Positions 18,049 to 30,805 are shown, counted from the stretch's first letter. The stretch: DNA of 64,000 bases from Pseudarthrobacter sp. NIBRBAC000502770 (GCF_006517815.1 NZ_CP041198.1:2480001-2544000); one strand, 5' to 3'. Translations and numbers: made by a program. Notes: generated by a model from the letters alone, not told the origin.

Positions 18049-19515
18049 CTAGCCAGCGAGACGCAGCACGAGTGCTTCCTCCAGAATGCTTCTTTGCCCT
18101 GGCAGGCTTCCTGGTGGCCAGTGGGTTGGTTCTGAATCCTGGTGTTCCGGGTTGTAGAAGCGCCCGGTGGGTGAGGTCCAGCCCGGTGGGTCCTTGCTCG
18201 TGGCCGGGCCCGGGGTCCATTGGCTGTGATGTTTGAGCCGATGATGCTTGCGGCAGAGCTGGGCCAGGTTGCTGACGTTGGTGGTGCCACCGTCTTGCCA
18301 CGCGGTGAGGTGGTCGGTTTCGTTGTCGGGGGTGCGGTTGGTGCAGCCGGGGAACGTGCATTGGGCATCGCGCAGCCTGATCCAGCGTTTGATGGCCCCC
18401 GTGAGCCGGTAGTTCTTCCTGCCGATCTCCAGGGGCGCCCCGTCCCGCGGGTCGACGAGGACCCGGTAGAACGACTCCGCCCCACCGGCGACGAGTTTCC
18501 GTGCCATCGATGCCGGGATCGGCCCCAAACCATCCAGCACTGCGGGTTCGTCAGTGAGGCCGAGGAGCGAGAACACGGGCACGGTGACCAGCACGTCGGC
18601 CCGTGGGGTGGGAATTTCAGCAAGGTCGGTGGCGGTTCCAGCCCCCAGCAACAGGGATGCGGCGATGTCGGGGCGGAGTTGCGTAAGCGTGCGGGGTTCG
18701 TTGGGGCCCTGGAGGCCGCGGGCGGTCGCGGTGGTCCGGTTCCAGATCGCGCACGCGGTATCGCCGGGAAGGTAGAGGGAGACCCAGGCCATGCCGTCCC
18801 GGTCCGGGGTGTATTCCATCCGACGGTCAGCCACCCCTTTCGCATGGCGCTTTTGGATCGATTCGGGGTGGTGGCGTTCCCGCCAGCCCCGGATCTTGGC
18901 CCGGAACCGGGACGGGACCAGTTCACCGGGCGCGGCACCCCGGGCCGGCTCGGACGTGGCGGGGTCGAAGAAGTGCGCCACCAGCCCGGCAGCCCCGACA
19001 GCGTCAAGGCCCTCGGTCTCGTCCGCGACGACGCGGGCGTGCTGCCAGGACATGGCCCCGGTGGACAGGGCCTGGAACACCGGCGGTAGGGAACAGATCC
19101 GGCGGGACTGCTCCACCAGCGCCCCGGCTGCGGCGGAGCTGATGGTGAGGACCCCTGCGATCTCCTCCACCACCGACATCTGCGCGTACGTGCGGTCCTG
19201 GACCGAGGCGTCCGGCGGGGTCATCGCCTCCTGGAACCCGGCGGCGTCGGCGGCGTCCCGTGCCTTCATCCCTGCAAGCTGCGCCTCCAGCCGGGACGTA
19301 AGCTCCAGCCGCTCCAACCGGATCTCATACCGCCGCTGCAAAACATCCACACCAGCACCGACACCGGCATCAACATCCAAACCAAATCCCAGGGAAGCGT
19401 CCTCCCGCTCCAGCGCATCCAGGGCAGCAACAGAGGCACGAACACCCTCCAACGCCACCGCAACACCACCGCCGATTCCCATACCCACATCATCCAGCGG
19501 GGGTCCGACATTCAA
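18049..19515 (-). CDS. DUF222 / HNH endonuclease domain protein (13E12 type)
   Basis: A 488-residue protein. An N-terminal DUF222 helical domain (about residues 70-310) is followed by a C-terminal HNH nuclease motif: CTFPGCTNR, then ETDHLTAWQDGG, then LAQLCRKHHRLKHH, giving the Zn Cys pair and the catalytic DH/HH residues. This is the actinobacterial family that includes the M. tuberculosis REP13E12 proteins. Members occur in many copies per genome. The start is uncertain: TTG 19515, or the ATG at 19482. It separates guaB from guaB3, which are adjacent in mycobacteria. Biological role unknown. Confidence 0.9.
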   Translation of the reverse strand: MNVGPPLDDVGMGIGGGVAVALEGVRASVAALDALEREDASLGFGLDVDAGVGAGVDVLQRRYEIRLERLELTSRLEAQLAGMKARDAADAAGFQEAMTPPDASVQDRTYAQMSVVEEIAGVLTISSAAAGALVEQSRRICSLPPVFQALSTGAMSWQHARVVADETEGLDAVGAAGLVAHFFDPATSEPARGAAPGELVPSRFRAKIRGWRERHHPESIQKRHAKGVADRRMEYTPDRDGMAWVSLYLPGDTACAIWNRTTATARGLQGPNEPRTLTQLRPDIAASLLLGAGTATDLAEIPTPRADVLVTVPVFSLLGLTDEPAVLDGLGPIPASMARKLVAGGAESFYRVLVDPRDGAPLEIGRKNYRLTGAIKRWIRLRDAQCTFPGCTNRTPDNETDHLTAWQDGGTTNVSNLAQLCRKHHRLKHHSQWTPGPATSKDPPGWTSPTGRFYNPEHQDSEPTHWPPGSLPGQRSILEEALVLRLAG

Positions 19516-19544
19516 GGACGAGAAGGGCTCCGCGGAGGAAAAGA

Positions 19545-19577
19545 AGAGGAGGCAAGGTCAAAAACCTTGCCTCCTCT
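19545..19577 (-). terminator. Terminator of guaB
   Basis: Perfect 13-bp stem AGAGGAGGCAAGG / CCTTGCCTCCTCT with a 7-base A-rich loop. On the minus strand it follows the guaB stop and leads into CTTCTTTTCC. Confidence 0.85.
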
Positions 19578-19591
19578 ATTCAGTCCTGTGT

Positions 19592-21250
<1,659 letters not shown>

Positions 21251-21329
21251 TTAGAACCTCGGCGCCGATCCCCCTATTCCACGCCGACAATGTGAGCAAC
21301 CCCACCCGCGGCCCGGCAGCCCGGATGGC

Positions 21330-23402
21330 TCAGCTCCAGCCGGTGGCAGCCAGCAGCCGCTGTTCGAACATGGGAATCATGGACTCGACATAGGTCCTGG
21401 TGAGGTGGTTGTCATCCTTGTAGACGTACACGTTCCCCACCACGGCCGGGCAGACGCCCCGTGCGCAGATGAAGTCGCTCATGTCCATCAGGTGAAGCCC
21501 CGGAAGCTTGCCGCGGTAGTTTTCCAGCGGCGACGGCTCCACCAGGGACTCGGCCAACGGCGGGTTGCAAGCCGGTGCGCCAGCCCCGTTCCGTTGGGCG
21601 CACTGCGGCATATTGAAGGTGAAGCGCGGGTTGTCCCGAATGCCCACGATCTCGATTCCCGCATCCGCGAACGGCTTCACACCATCGAGGTATCCCGGAA
21701 CCTCAGTTTCGAACGGGGCGTCCTCGTGGGTCAGCGACGCCACGGTGAACACGGCGTCCGGCCGGTGTTCCAGGACGTAGGCGGAGCTGGCGCGGTTGTA
21801 GGCGTTGCATTCGGCGTTCCTGGCGTCCGATTCGGCTCCGAAGCGGCAGGCAGGCATCAGCAGCGTTACCAGTTCCCAGCCACGGGCCGCTGCCACCGGC
21901 GCCAGGGCGGCGAGGTACTGCTGGGCGTGGGAGTCGCCCAGGACCACGATGCGCCGGGTGGCCGGTTCCTCCGGAAGCTCCTGCCGGCAGCCCTCCAGGA
22001 TGGGGTCGGCCGTGGCGTTGGCACCGGTGCAGGGCGAGTCGATGCCGGCCCAATCGTTGTCCAGGGCCGTGGGCCCGGGGATGGTGCGGGCTCTCGGCGC
22101 GGGCGAGTCTTCGTTCTCCGGGGTGAGCGCCAGCGCCCCGGGCGTGAGCTCCCTCGGTTGTGCCGCCGTCGCACTTTCCTCAGCGGTGAGTGATGTCTGC
22201 CAGACCGCGACGGGCCCGGCCAGGACAGCGCCACAGGCAACAACGACGACGGCGGTCCGCCACGTTCGGAGCTTGGGCCAGTGCCAGTCCCGCAACGGCT
22301 TTTCCACGAAGCGCGTGGTCAGGACGGCGAGGACGATGGCGGCTCCAACGATGCCGAGGCCCTGCATGAGGTTCGGCGCTTCGACGCCGGTGGCTGCGAG
22401 CGCCAGCACCAGGACGGGCCAGTGCCACAGATAAAGGGCATAGGAGTTGTCGCCCAGGGCCACGGCGGCCCGGCTGCTGAGCAGGCGGTCAACGCCGAAA
22501 GGGCTGCCGGTCTGCCCGGCGACGATGATCGCGGCGGCCGCAAGCGTAGGCCACAGTGCCACGTACCCCGGGAAGGACCGGTCAACGGTCAGCACCAGTC
22601 CGCAGGAAATCATCGCGGCCAGTCCGGCCCAGCCCAGGGCAATGCGCACCATGCGTCCGGGCCGCAGGTACGGCAGCGCCAGCGCCAGCAGGGAGCCCAG
22701 TGCAAACTCCCAGAGCCGGGCACGGGTGTCGAAGTAGGCGTAGGCCTGGTTGGTGGCTGTCTGGCCAACGGAGTAGGCCAGTGACACCGCGAAGACTGCA
22801 CCGAAAACCACGGCCAGCAGGCCGCGGTACGTCAGCCCTTGCAGGCGGGATACCCTGCGCAGCCCGGCCAGAACGGCTGCCGCGGCGGCAAAGACCAGCG
22901 GCCACAGGATGAAGACCTGCCCTTGGATGGACAGGGACCAGAAGTGCTGCAGCGGGCTGGCACCGGCGTGGTCCTGCGCGTAATAGTCCACAGATAAGTC
23001 CGCCAGGAGCCAGTTCTGGCTGTACAGCAGGGACGCCCAGGCCTGGTCCAGTACCTGCGGCCAGCGGCCCTGCGGCAGGATCAGCCAGGTGCCGGCGAGC
23101 ACGCCGAGGATCACCACGACGGCGGCTGGCAGCAGCCGCTTTAACAGGTGCAGCCAGTGCGCCGGCAGCTTGAAGGGTTTGCCTGACTGGGCTTTCCGGA
23201 CGAACGACAACGTGAGCAGGAAGGCCGAGATGAGCAGGAAGACATCGACTCCGCCGGACACCCGGCCCAGCCACACGTGGTAGGCCACCACCATCAGGAC
23301 AGCCAGCGCCCGGAGCCCCTGGACCTCCGGACGGAAAGTGGGCTTCCGCGGGCGTTCAGCGGGGCCGGATCCGGGTGCCTTCGGGGCTTCCGTTACGGAC
23401 AC
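21330..23402 (-). CDS. Acyltransferase-3 membrane protein with SGNH domain
   Basis: A 690-residue protein of the OatA/OafA type. The N-terminal acyltransferase-3 domain (about residues 24-370) has roughly ten membrane helices, the motif VQGLRALAVLMVVAYH with its conserved His, and SGGVDVFLLISAFLL. The extracytoplasmic SGNH hydrolase-like domain begins near residue 480, with the GDSHAQQ Ser block and the DDNHLTR Asp/His pair near the C-terminus. Such enzymes O-acetylate cell-wall or capsular sugars, moving acetyl groups across the membrane. Substrate unknown. It starts at GTG 23402 and stands alone. Confidence 0.93.
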   Translation of the reverse strand: MSVTEAPKAPGSGPAERPRKPTFRPEVQGLRALAVLMVVAYHVWLGRVSGGVDVFLLISAFLLTLSFVRKAQSGKPFKLPAHWLHLLKRLLPAAVVVILGVLAGTWLILPQGRWPQVLDQAWASLLYSQNWLLADLSVDYYAQDHAGASPLQHFWSLSIQGQVFILWPLVFAAAAAVLAGLRRVSRLQGLTYRGLLAVVFGAVFAVSLAYSVGQTATNQAYAYFDTRARLWEFALGSLLALALPYLRPGRMVRIALGWAGLAAMISCGLVLTVDRSFPGYVALWPTLAAAAIIVAGQTGSPFGVDRLLSSRAAVALGDNSYALYLWHWPVLVLALAATGVEAPNLMQGLGIVGAAIVLAVLTTRFVEKPLRDWHWPKLRTWRTAVVVVACGAVLAGPVAVWQTSLTAEESATAAQPRELTPGALALTPENEDSPAPRARTIPGPTALDNDWAGIDSPCTGANATADPILEGCRQELPEEPATRRIVVLGDSHAQQYLAALAPVAAARGWELVTLLMPACRFGAESDARNAECNAYNRASSAYVLEHRPDAVFTVASLTHEDAPFETEVPGYLDGVKPFADAGIEIVGIRDNPRFTFNMPQCAQRNGAGAPACNPPLAESLVEPSPLENYRGKLPGLHLMDMSDFICARGVCPAVVGNVYVYKDDNHLTRTYVESMIPMFEQRLLAATGWS

Positions 23403-23519
23403 TAGAACCCCTCACAACAGCCGCCAGCCAAAGCATCAAGCCTAGCCAACGCGCTGTCCAACAGCCAATCACGCCGCCGGTTCAGACTATGCTGGGCCCA
23501 GTCGTGGAAGGGAGCGGGC

Positions 23520-24488
23520 GTGGTTGTCCAGCTGCGGATTTGTGTGCCCGGGGAGCTGTCCGACGTGACCGTGCAGACCTGCCGCGACCAGCGTGGAACG
23601 GCAGAGGTCACTGTGGTCCGGGGTGCCTCCGTGGTGCCAGAGGGCGATGTCATTGAAGTCCTGGTCGCCCGGGAATCAGTGGAGGAACTTCTGGAGAAGC
23701 TCAGCATCCTGAAGGTCCGCGATGTTGGGTCCATTTCCATGTCCACACCCGAATTCGTGCTGTCCCGGAACGCCGACCAGGCTGAGCGCGCCGCCCCGGG
23801 TGAGGGCGCAGACGCCGTGATCTGGGAGGACGTCACCCGGCAGACCGGCGAGGACTCCCGTTTGACCTGGAACTTCCTTGCCTTCCTGGTCCTGGCAACC
23901 CAACTCGCCGGAATCGGTATTGTGACCGACTCCCCCATTGCCATTGTGGGCGCCATGGCAGTGGGTCCTGAGTTCGGGCCACTGGCCGCCCTCGCGGTTT
24001 CGATCGCCACCCGAAAGTGGAGGCTTGGCCGCCGTGCCGCAGTAGCCCTGGCCGTGGGCTTCCCGGTTGCGATGCTGCTGGCCGCACTGACGGCGTGGCT
24101 GTCGATCCCGCTGGGCCTCTTTCCGCGCGATGCCCTGGACAAAGGCTCGGCAGTGGAGTTCATCTACCACCCCGGCCCGTATTCGTTGATCGTTGCCATC
24201 CTGGCCGGAATCGCCGGGATGCTGTCCATCATCGGCCGCCGCTCGGCCGCCCTGATCGGTGTCTTCATCTCCGTGACCACCGTGCCGGCGGCCGGATACG
24301 TGGCGGTAGCTTTGGTACTGGGCGAATACCCGAAGGCTGCAGGCTCCGCGCTCCAACTGCTGCTCAACCTTGTAGGCATCGTGGTGGCCGCCGTTGCCGT
24401 CCTGCTCTTCTACCGCATGATCTCCAAGCGCCTGCCGGATGGTGAGGCCCGGACCCTACTGCGCCAGGGCAGCAGAAGCCGCAACTGA
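23520..24488 (+). CDS. DUF389 membrane protein
   Basis: A 322-residue protein. A soluble N-terminal ferredoxin-like part (about residues 1-115) precedes a DUF389 core of about six membrane helices. Characteristic segments are TWNFLAFLVLATQLAGIGI, SPIAIVGAMAVGPEFGPLAA and the later GIAGMLSIIGRRSAALIGVF. It starts at GTG 23520. DUF389 proteins are widespread membrane proteins without a settled function. It is convergent with the DNA ligase gene; only 20 bases separate the stops. Confidence 0.87.
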   Translation: MVVQLRICVPGELSDVTVQTCRDQRGTAEVTVVRGASVVPEGDVIEVLVARESVEELLEKLSILKVRDVGSISMSTPEFVLSRNADQAERAAPGEGADAVIWEDVTRQTGEDSRLTWNFLAFLVLATQLAGIGIVTDSPIAIVGAMAVGPEFGPLAALAVSIATRKWRLGRRAAVALAVGFPVAMLLAALTAWLSIPLGLFPRDALDKGSAVEFIYHPGPYSLIVAILAGIAGMLSIIGRRSAALIGVFISVTTVPAAGYVAVALVLGEYPKAAGSALQLLLNLVGIVVAAVAVLLFYRMISKRLPDGEARTLLRQGSRSRN

Positions 24489-24508
24489 CGGACAACGGTT
24501 CCTTTCGA

Positions 24509-26032
24509 CTACGGGCGCAGCAGGGAGCGGAGGGTCTGGATGGTGTCCGCTTCGGCCGGGGCCTTGTCCTCCCGGTAGCGCTTGACCCGGGCAAACCTCA
24601 AGGCGATCCCGCCCGGGTAGCGCGGCGACTGCTGCACGCCGTCAATGGCTATTTCGACGACGGTCTTCGGCTCAACCCATACGGTGCCGGCGGTGCGCCG
24701 CACCTCAGTTTCCTGGAACCTGGCCGTCTGCCAGCGCAGCAGTTCATCGGTAAGGCCCTTGAACGTCTTGCCCACCATCACGTAGCCGCCGGGTTCGCCG
24801 AAGTCGCCGCCGGGATCCAATGCCCCGAGGTGCAGGTTGGACAGCATCCCTGTCCGGCGTCCCGAGCCCCATTCGCAGGCAAGCACCACCAGGTCGTAGG
24901 TATGCACCGGCTTTACTTTCACCCAATTGGATCCGCGCCGGCCGGCGGCGTAGACCGAGTCGATCGCCTTCACCACCACGCCCTCATGGCCCGCGGCCAG
25001 CGCATCCTGCGAAACGCGCTCGGCGACGGCGGGGTCGGCGGTGACCTCCCCCGGGATCCGGTGTGCAGGGGCCACGCGGTTGAGGATGTCGATGCGGGTG
25101 GCCAGCGGTTCATCCAGCAGGTCACGGCCGTCGATGTGCAGCACGTCGAAGAACCAGGGGTGCAGCAGCGTCTCCCGGACTGCGCCTGCGCCAAAGCGGG
25201 ACATGGTTTCCTGGAAGGGCCGCGGGGCGCCCTCTTCATCCAGGGCGAGGGTTTCGCCATCGAGGATAATGTCCTGTACCGGCAACCCGCGGACCAGGTC
25301 CACCACCTCGGGCAGGCGGTGCGTTACATCGGCAAGGTTGCGGGTGAAGATGCGCACGTCGCTGCCGGACCGGTGCACCTGGATGCGGGCGCCGTCGAGC
25401 TTATATTCCACCGAAGCCTCCCCGGTGGCTTCAAGGGCCGCGCCCGCGCTGCCGGCGCTGGCCGCGAGCATGGGCTGCACCGGCCGGCCCACCACCAGGC
25501 CGACGGTGTCAAGTTCCGCGGGGGTGCCCGTCAGTGCAAGAAGCGCCGTACCGCCGAGGTCGCCGGAGAGCATGGCCGCACGCCGCACTGCGTCGACGGG
25601 CCGGTCCGAGGCGCGTGCGACGGCGTCCGTCAGCACTCCTTCCAGGGCGCCGGTGCGCAGTTCCCCAAGCAGGACGCCGGCGATGAACGACTGCTCGGGT
25701 TCGGTGGCGGCAGCCATGAGCATCCGGAGGATGGCGGCCCGTTCCGCACCCGACCCGCTGCCCGCTGTTGCCAGGAGCCGGTCCAGCGCGGCATCGAAAT
25801 CCGACACGGTGAGGCGTGGCTCCGCTGCCGGTTCCGCCTTGGCCGCAGCCACGGCGCTCCAGCCAACCCCAACCCGGCCCTGGCGGGGCTTGGCACTGAG
25901 CAAGCCCACCGCCGTCGGAATCTCCGCCGGTTCCAGCCGGCGCAGCAGGTGGGCCAGGGCGTCCACCTTTGCCAGCCGGGACCGGGTTGATGCGACGGCT
26001 TTAGTGGTTTCCACGAGCTCAAGGAGCAGCAT
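24509..26032 (-). CDS. ligB: ATP-dependent DNA ligase (LigB type)
   Basis: A 507-residue protein, the same size as M. tuberculosis LigB. An N-terminal helical DNA-binding domain is followed by the adenylation domain with the nucleophile motif EYKLDGARIQVH. Motif III is DIILDGETLALD, motif IV GHEGVVVKAID and motif V NWVKVKP. A C-terminal OB fold ends near RFARVKRYREDKAP. The ATG at 26032 gives the typical MLLLELVETTKAVA N-terminus; 11 more in-frame codons upstream are not family-like. Probably an accessory repair ligase beside the NAD-dependent LigA. Confidence 0.95.
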   Translation of the reverse strand: MLLLELVETTKAVASTRSRLAKVDALAHLLRRLEPAEIPTAVGLLSAKPRQGRVGVGWSAVAAAKAEPAAEPRLTVSDFDAALDRLLATAGSGSGAERAAILRMLMAAATEPEQSFIAGVLLGELRTGALEGVLTDAVARASDRPVDAVRRAAMLSGDLGGTALLALTGTPAELDTVGLVVGRPVQPMLAASAGSAGAALEATGEASVEYKLDGARIQVHRSGSDVRIFTRNLADVTHRLPEVVDLVRGLPVQDIILDGETLALDEEGAPRPFQETMSRFGAGAVRETLLHPWFFDVLHIDGRDLLDEPLATRIDILNRVAPAHRIPGEVTADPAVAERVSQDALAAGHEGVVVKAIDSVYAAGRRGSNWVKVKPVHTYDLVVLACEWGSGRRTGMLSNLHLGALDPGGDFGEPGGYVMVGKTFKGLTDELLRWQTARFQETEVRRTAGTVWVEPKTVVEIAIDGVQQSPRYPGGIALRFARVKRYREDKAPAEADTIQTLRSLLRP

Positions 26033-26115
26033 GGCACCATCCTGCCACGGGCACTGCACCGGCACCCTGGATCGGAGTACTGGACAGCGTGCAGGCGCGG
26101 GTCCACAATGTGCGC

Positions 26116-26718
26116 GTGGGGATCATCGTGGCAAACCTGTTCATCACCCTCGACGGCGTGTACCAGGCGCCGGGCGGCCGTGAAGAAGACCCTGAAGGCG
26201 AATTCGCGTTCGGCGGCTGGCAGGCGCCGGTGTCCGACGACGAGGCCGGCGCCTCGATAGCGGACGAGATCAGCCGGATGGATGCCCTCCTCCTCGGCCG
26301 GAAGACCTACGACATCTTTGCGTCCTACTGGCCCCACCAGTCCGGTGACATAGCCGATGCCCTCAACCGGGTCCCCAAGTTCGTTGTCTCCGGCACAATG
26401 GCGGACCCGGACTGGGCCGGCACCACTGTCCTGCCGGATGCCGCGGCCGCGGGCGGCCTACGGGACGGGTTTGGGCAGATCCATATGTTCGGCAGCGGGG
26501 TACTGATCCGGTCCCTCATGGCGGCCAATGTGCTGGACCGGCTCCATTTCTGGCTGTATCCGGTGGTCCTGGGCCAGGGAAAGCGCCTGTTCGGCACTGG
26601 AACGGTGCCCTCCACCTTCACGCTGGCCGAGCCGGCCCGCAGCTTCCCGAAAGGGGCGGTCTCGCTGGTGTACGAACGCGGAGGAGAAGTGCAGACGTCC
26701 GAGATGGCCGCAACCTAA
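26116..26718 (+). CDS. Dihydrofolate reductase-family (RibD C-terminal-like) protein
   Basis: About 200 residues of the RibD_C/DHFR-like fold seen in YyaP/YwjB-type proteins. The N-terminus VGIIVANLFITLDGVYQAPGG, the central LLGRKTYDIFASYWP and VLPDAAAAGGLRDGFG, and the C-terminal HFWLYPVVLGQGKRLF are all typical. It likely binds NADPH, but the substrate is unknown and it is not the housekeeping folate enzyme. Several GTG starts are possible (26089, 26110, 26116); I chose the one closest to the family start. Confidence 0.85.
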   Translation: MGIIVANLFITLDGVYQAPGGREEDPEGEFAFGGWQAPVSDDEAGASIADEISRMDALLLGRKTYDIFASYWPHQSGDIADALNRVPKFVVSGTMADPDWAGTTVLPDAAAAGGLRDGFGQIHMFGSGVLIRSLMAANVLDRLHFWLYPVVLGQGKRLFGTGTVPSTFTLAEPARSFPKGAVSLVYERGGEVQTSEMAAT

Positions 26719-26792
26719 CCTCGCTTCGCTCGGCCAGGGACCCTGGCGGCGTGGGCCCAGCAACCTAGCCTGGCATCCTGTGAAGGGCATGA

Positions 26793-26828
26793 AAAAGGCT
26801 GGCCCGGCAGATGCCGGACCAGCCTTTT
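26793..26828. terminator. Bidirectional terminator downstream of groEL
   Basis: AAAAGGCTGG-C-CCGGCA pairs with TGCCGG-A-CCAGCCTTTT (one internal mismatch). The A-run and T-run on either side give a terminator on both strands, serving groEL (minus) and the DHFR-like gene (plus). Confidence 0.88.
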
Positions 26829-26854
26829 CAGCGGAAAGCCGCTAAGGTGCAGCC

Positions 26855-28477
<1,623 letters not shown>

Positions 28478-28543
28478 TCAAAGACAGAAACCCCGCACTG
28501 CCGGCCAGCATGAGCATGGCCGGCAGCACGGGGATCCGAAGAT

Positions 28544-28837
28544 TTACTTGACGACGATTGCCAGGACGTCGCGGGCGGACAGCACGAGGTACTCGGTGCC
28601 GCCAGTCTTGACTTCAGTTCCGCCGTACTTGGAGTAGATGACGACGTCGCCAACTGCTACGTCAACGGGAACGCGGTTGCCATCTTCGAAGCGGCCGGGG
28701 CCAACTGCAACAACTTCGCCTTCCTGCGGCTTCTCCTGTGCGGAGTCCGGGATGACCAGGCCGGAAGCCGTGGTCTGCTCGGCTTCGAGCGGGCGGACAA
28801 CAATACGATCCTCAAGAGGCTTAATAGAGACCGACAC
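28544..28837 (-). CDS. groES: 10-kDa co-chaperonin
   Basis: A 97-residue GroES lid subunit. The start [20 protein letters not shown] is followed by the mobile loop [19 protein letters not shown] that contacts GroEL, and the roof segment later. It is 78 bases upstream of groEL and is controlled by the two CIRCE elements upstream. Confidence 0.98.
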   Translation of the reverse strand: MSVSIKPLEDRIVVRPLEAEQTTASGLVIPDSAQEKPQEGEVVAVGPGRFEDGNRVPVDVAVGDVVIYSKYGGTEVKTGGTEYLVLSARDVLAIVVK

Positions 28838-28947
28838 TCGGACCTCTCCTTTTCGTCAGCAAATTCGTGGACTGGAAAGCTTTCCGCCGTAGCTGGCAAA
28901 CCGTCGTCGCGGTGCCGGCAGCAGCCTGGCTGGCAGCTCTTCATGTG

Positions 28948-28974
28948 TTAGCACCCTCCTAGGGAGAGTGCTAA
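28948..28974 (-). promoter_or_regulatory. CIRCE element 1 upstream of groES
   Basis: TTAGCACCC, 9-base spacer, GAGTGCTAA: one mismatch to the CIRCE consensus. It is 110 bases upstream of the groES ATG and is the binding site of the HrcA repressor. Confidence 0.92.
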
Positions 28975-28993
28975 TGAAGACTCTATGTAAGGG

Positions 28994-29020
28994 TTAGCAC
29001 TCGGTCAAGGTGAGTGCCAA
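28994..29020 (-). promoter_or_regulatory. CIRCE element 2 upstream of groES
   Basis: TTAGCACTC, 9-base spacer, GAGTGCCAA: one mismatch in the right arm. It starts 46 bases from CIRCE element 1, so two HrcA dimers may bind around the promoter between them. Confidence 0.9.
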
Positions 29021-29123
29021 CGTTTCGTCATGGGCGTACACCCTCTGGCGCCCGACGGCGGTGGGCCGCCGGGGATGGTAGGCACCCCATCCCGGCAGCC
29101 CGGGTGGTCGGTGCCCCGCGTCG

Positions 29124-29504
29124 TCACCGGCCCAGGTCGTCGAAGTCCACGTCCTCGCCGCCCTCGGCATCGCCGTCGTCCTGGTTCCGTCCCCTGTACA
29201 GCACCCAGCCGGACACTGCCGCGGCGAGGAGCGCAGCAACGAGGAAGAAGATGCTCCCGGCCCGCGCGCCGTCGTACAGCCCTCGGATGTCCCTGGCCTC
29301 CTGGGTGTTGTCCTGGACGTTTTTGCCGCCCACCGAATAAACGGTCGCGTTGAAGGTGTCCAACAGGAAGATGATCACCATCAATGCGATGCAGACCACG
29401 GCCACCACGGCGGCGGCAATCAGGACGGGACGGGCGAACCTGGCCGGCCCGTGGTCCCCCGGTTCGTGGTCATCGGGCTCGCGGGGGGCTGCGCTCTCAT
29501 CCAT
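29124..29504 (-). CDS. Small two-helix membrane protein
   Basis: A 126-residue protein (ATG 29504). An acidic, Asp/Glu/Pro/His-rich cytoplasmic N-terminus (20 residues) precedes membrane helix 1 at about residues 27-48. An extracytoplasmic loop of about 35 residues follows, then helix 2 at about 83-102 and an acidic tail (GGEDVDFDDLGR). No family recognised. It diverges from the THUMP-like methyltransferase gene; the starts are only 54 bases apart. Confidence 0.75.
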   Translation of the reverse strand: MDESAAPREPDDHEPGDHGPARFARPVLIAAAVVAVVCIALMVIIFLLDTFNATVYSVGGKNVQDNTQEARDIRGLYDGARAGSIFFLVAALLAAAVSGWVLYRGRNQDDGDAEGGEDVDFDDLGR

Positions 29505-29558
29505 GGATTCAACAGTATCCGCATCCCGCGCATGCACTCCTCCACTAGGCTGGAACCC

Positions 29559-30797
29559 ATGGCTCACGCTCCCCAGGACCAGATGGCACAGGACCAAATC
29601 GCACCGTTGCTGACCCCGGAGGGCTGGGAGTTGCTGGCGTCCCTGGGCCCATACCGCGATGAGGACTCGTTCGAGCTCAACGCTGCACTCCGGAAGGCAG
29701 GTCACCCTGCAGGACTCGTCTCGGCCGTCCTGACGCAATCGCGGCTGCGCACCAGGGCGGATTCCAAATTCGGCGAATTCGCCCGGCAGATGCTTTTCAC
29801 GCAGGCTGGGTTGGAACAGGCCACGCGCCTGAGTGTCGCCGCCCACCACGCCCGGCGGTTCGCGGCCGCCGGGATCAGCCACGTGGCGGACCTTGGCTGC
29901 GGCCTGGGCGCGGACTCCCTGGCCCTGGCCTCCCTGGACCTCAACGTCACTGCCGTCGAAATGGACGAAACCACCGCGGCCTGCGCCACCGTGAACCTCA
30001 TCCCCTTCCCCAACGCCACGGTGGTGCATGCCGACGCCTCGTCCGTCCCCCTGGACGGGATGGACGGCGTCTGGCTGGACCCGGCCCGGCGGGTCACCTC
30101 CAGCTCCGGCACCAAGCGGATCTGGGACCCTGAGGCATTCTCGCCGCCGTTGTCCTTCGTGGAGTCACTGGCTGCCCAGGGCAAGGCCGTGGGCGTGAAG
30201 ATGGGCCCGGGCATGCCGCACGAGTCCGTGCCTGCGGGCTGCGAGGCGCAGTGGGTGTCGGTGGCCGGCGACGTCACGGAGGTGACCCTGTGGTTCAACG
30301 GCGTTCGCCGGCCCGGAGTCCGCCGCGCCGCGTTGGTCCTGGGGCCGCAGGCACCTGCGGAGTTGACCAGTGCCGAGGACTTCGGCGCGGGCCCTGCCGC
30401 GCCGGTGGGCCCCGTGGAGGGGTACCTGTATGAACCGGACGGCGCCGTGATCCGTGCCGGGCTGGTGGCGGACGTGGCGCTGCAGCTCGGCGGCCACCTG
30501 GTGGATGAACACATCGCCTACATCTGCGCGCCCAGGCTCCTGGCCACCCCGTTCGCCCGTGCCTACAAGGTCCTGGAGGTCATGCCGTACAACGTCAAGG
30601 CGCTCAAGGCCTGGGTAAAGCAGGAGGGCATCACCGTGCTGGACATCAAGAAGCGCGGCACGGCGGTCACTCCGGAAGAGCTGCGGAAGCAGCTGCTGCC
30701 CGGCGGAAAGAACGCGAAGAAGGGCGGTAGGACGGCCACCCTGGTCCTGACGCGCATCGGCGAGGACCGGGTGGCCATCGTGGTGGAGCCCGCCTGA
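29559..30797 (+). CDS. SAM-dependent methyltransferase with THUMP-like C-terminal domain
   Basis: A 412-residue protein. An N-terminal helical part precedes a class I methyltransferase fold, with SAM motif I HVADLGCGLGADSLALA near residue 109 and the acidic residue in VTAVEMDETTAAC. A post-motif WLDPARR segment follows. The C-terminal THUMP_like region begins near YNVKALKAWVKQEGITVLDIKKRG. This domain pair suggests an RNA substrate, but target and position are unknown. The ATG at 29559 is the first good start. Confidence 0.88.
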   Translation: MAHAPQDQMAQDQIAPLLTPEGWELLASLGPYRDEDSFELNAALRKAGHPAGLVSAVLTQSRLRTRADSKFGEFARQMLFTQAGLEQATRLSVAAHHARRFAAAGISHVADLGCGLGADSLALASLDLNVTAVEMDETTAACATVNLIPFPNATVVHADASSVPLDGMDGVWLDPARRVTSSSGTKRIWDPEAFSPPLSFVESLAAQGKAVGVKMGPGMPHESVPAGCEAQWVSVAGDVTEVTLWFNGVRRPGVRRAALVLGPQAPAELTSAEDFGAGPAAPVGPVEGYLYEPDGAVIRAGLVADVALQLGGHLVDEHIAYICAPRLLATPFARAYKVLEVMPYNVKALKAWVKQEGITVLDIKKRGTAVTPEELRKQLLPGGKNAKKGGRTATLVLTRIGEDRVAIVVEPA

Positions 30798-30805
30798 CGC
30801 ACGCC

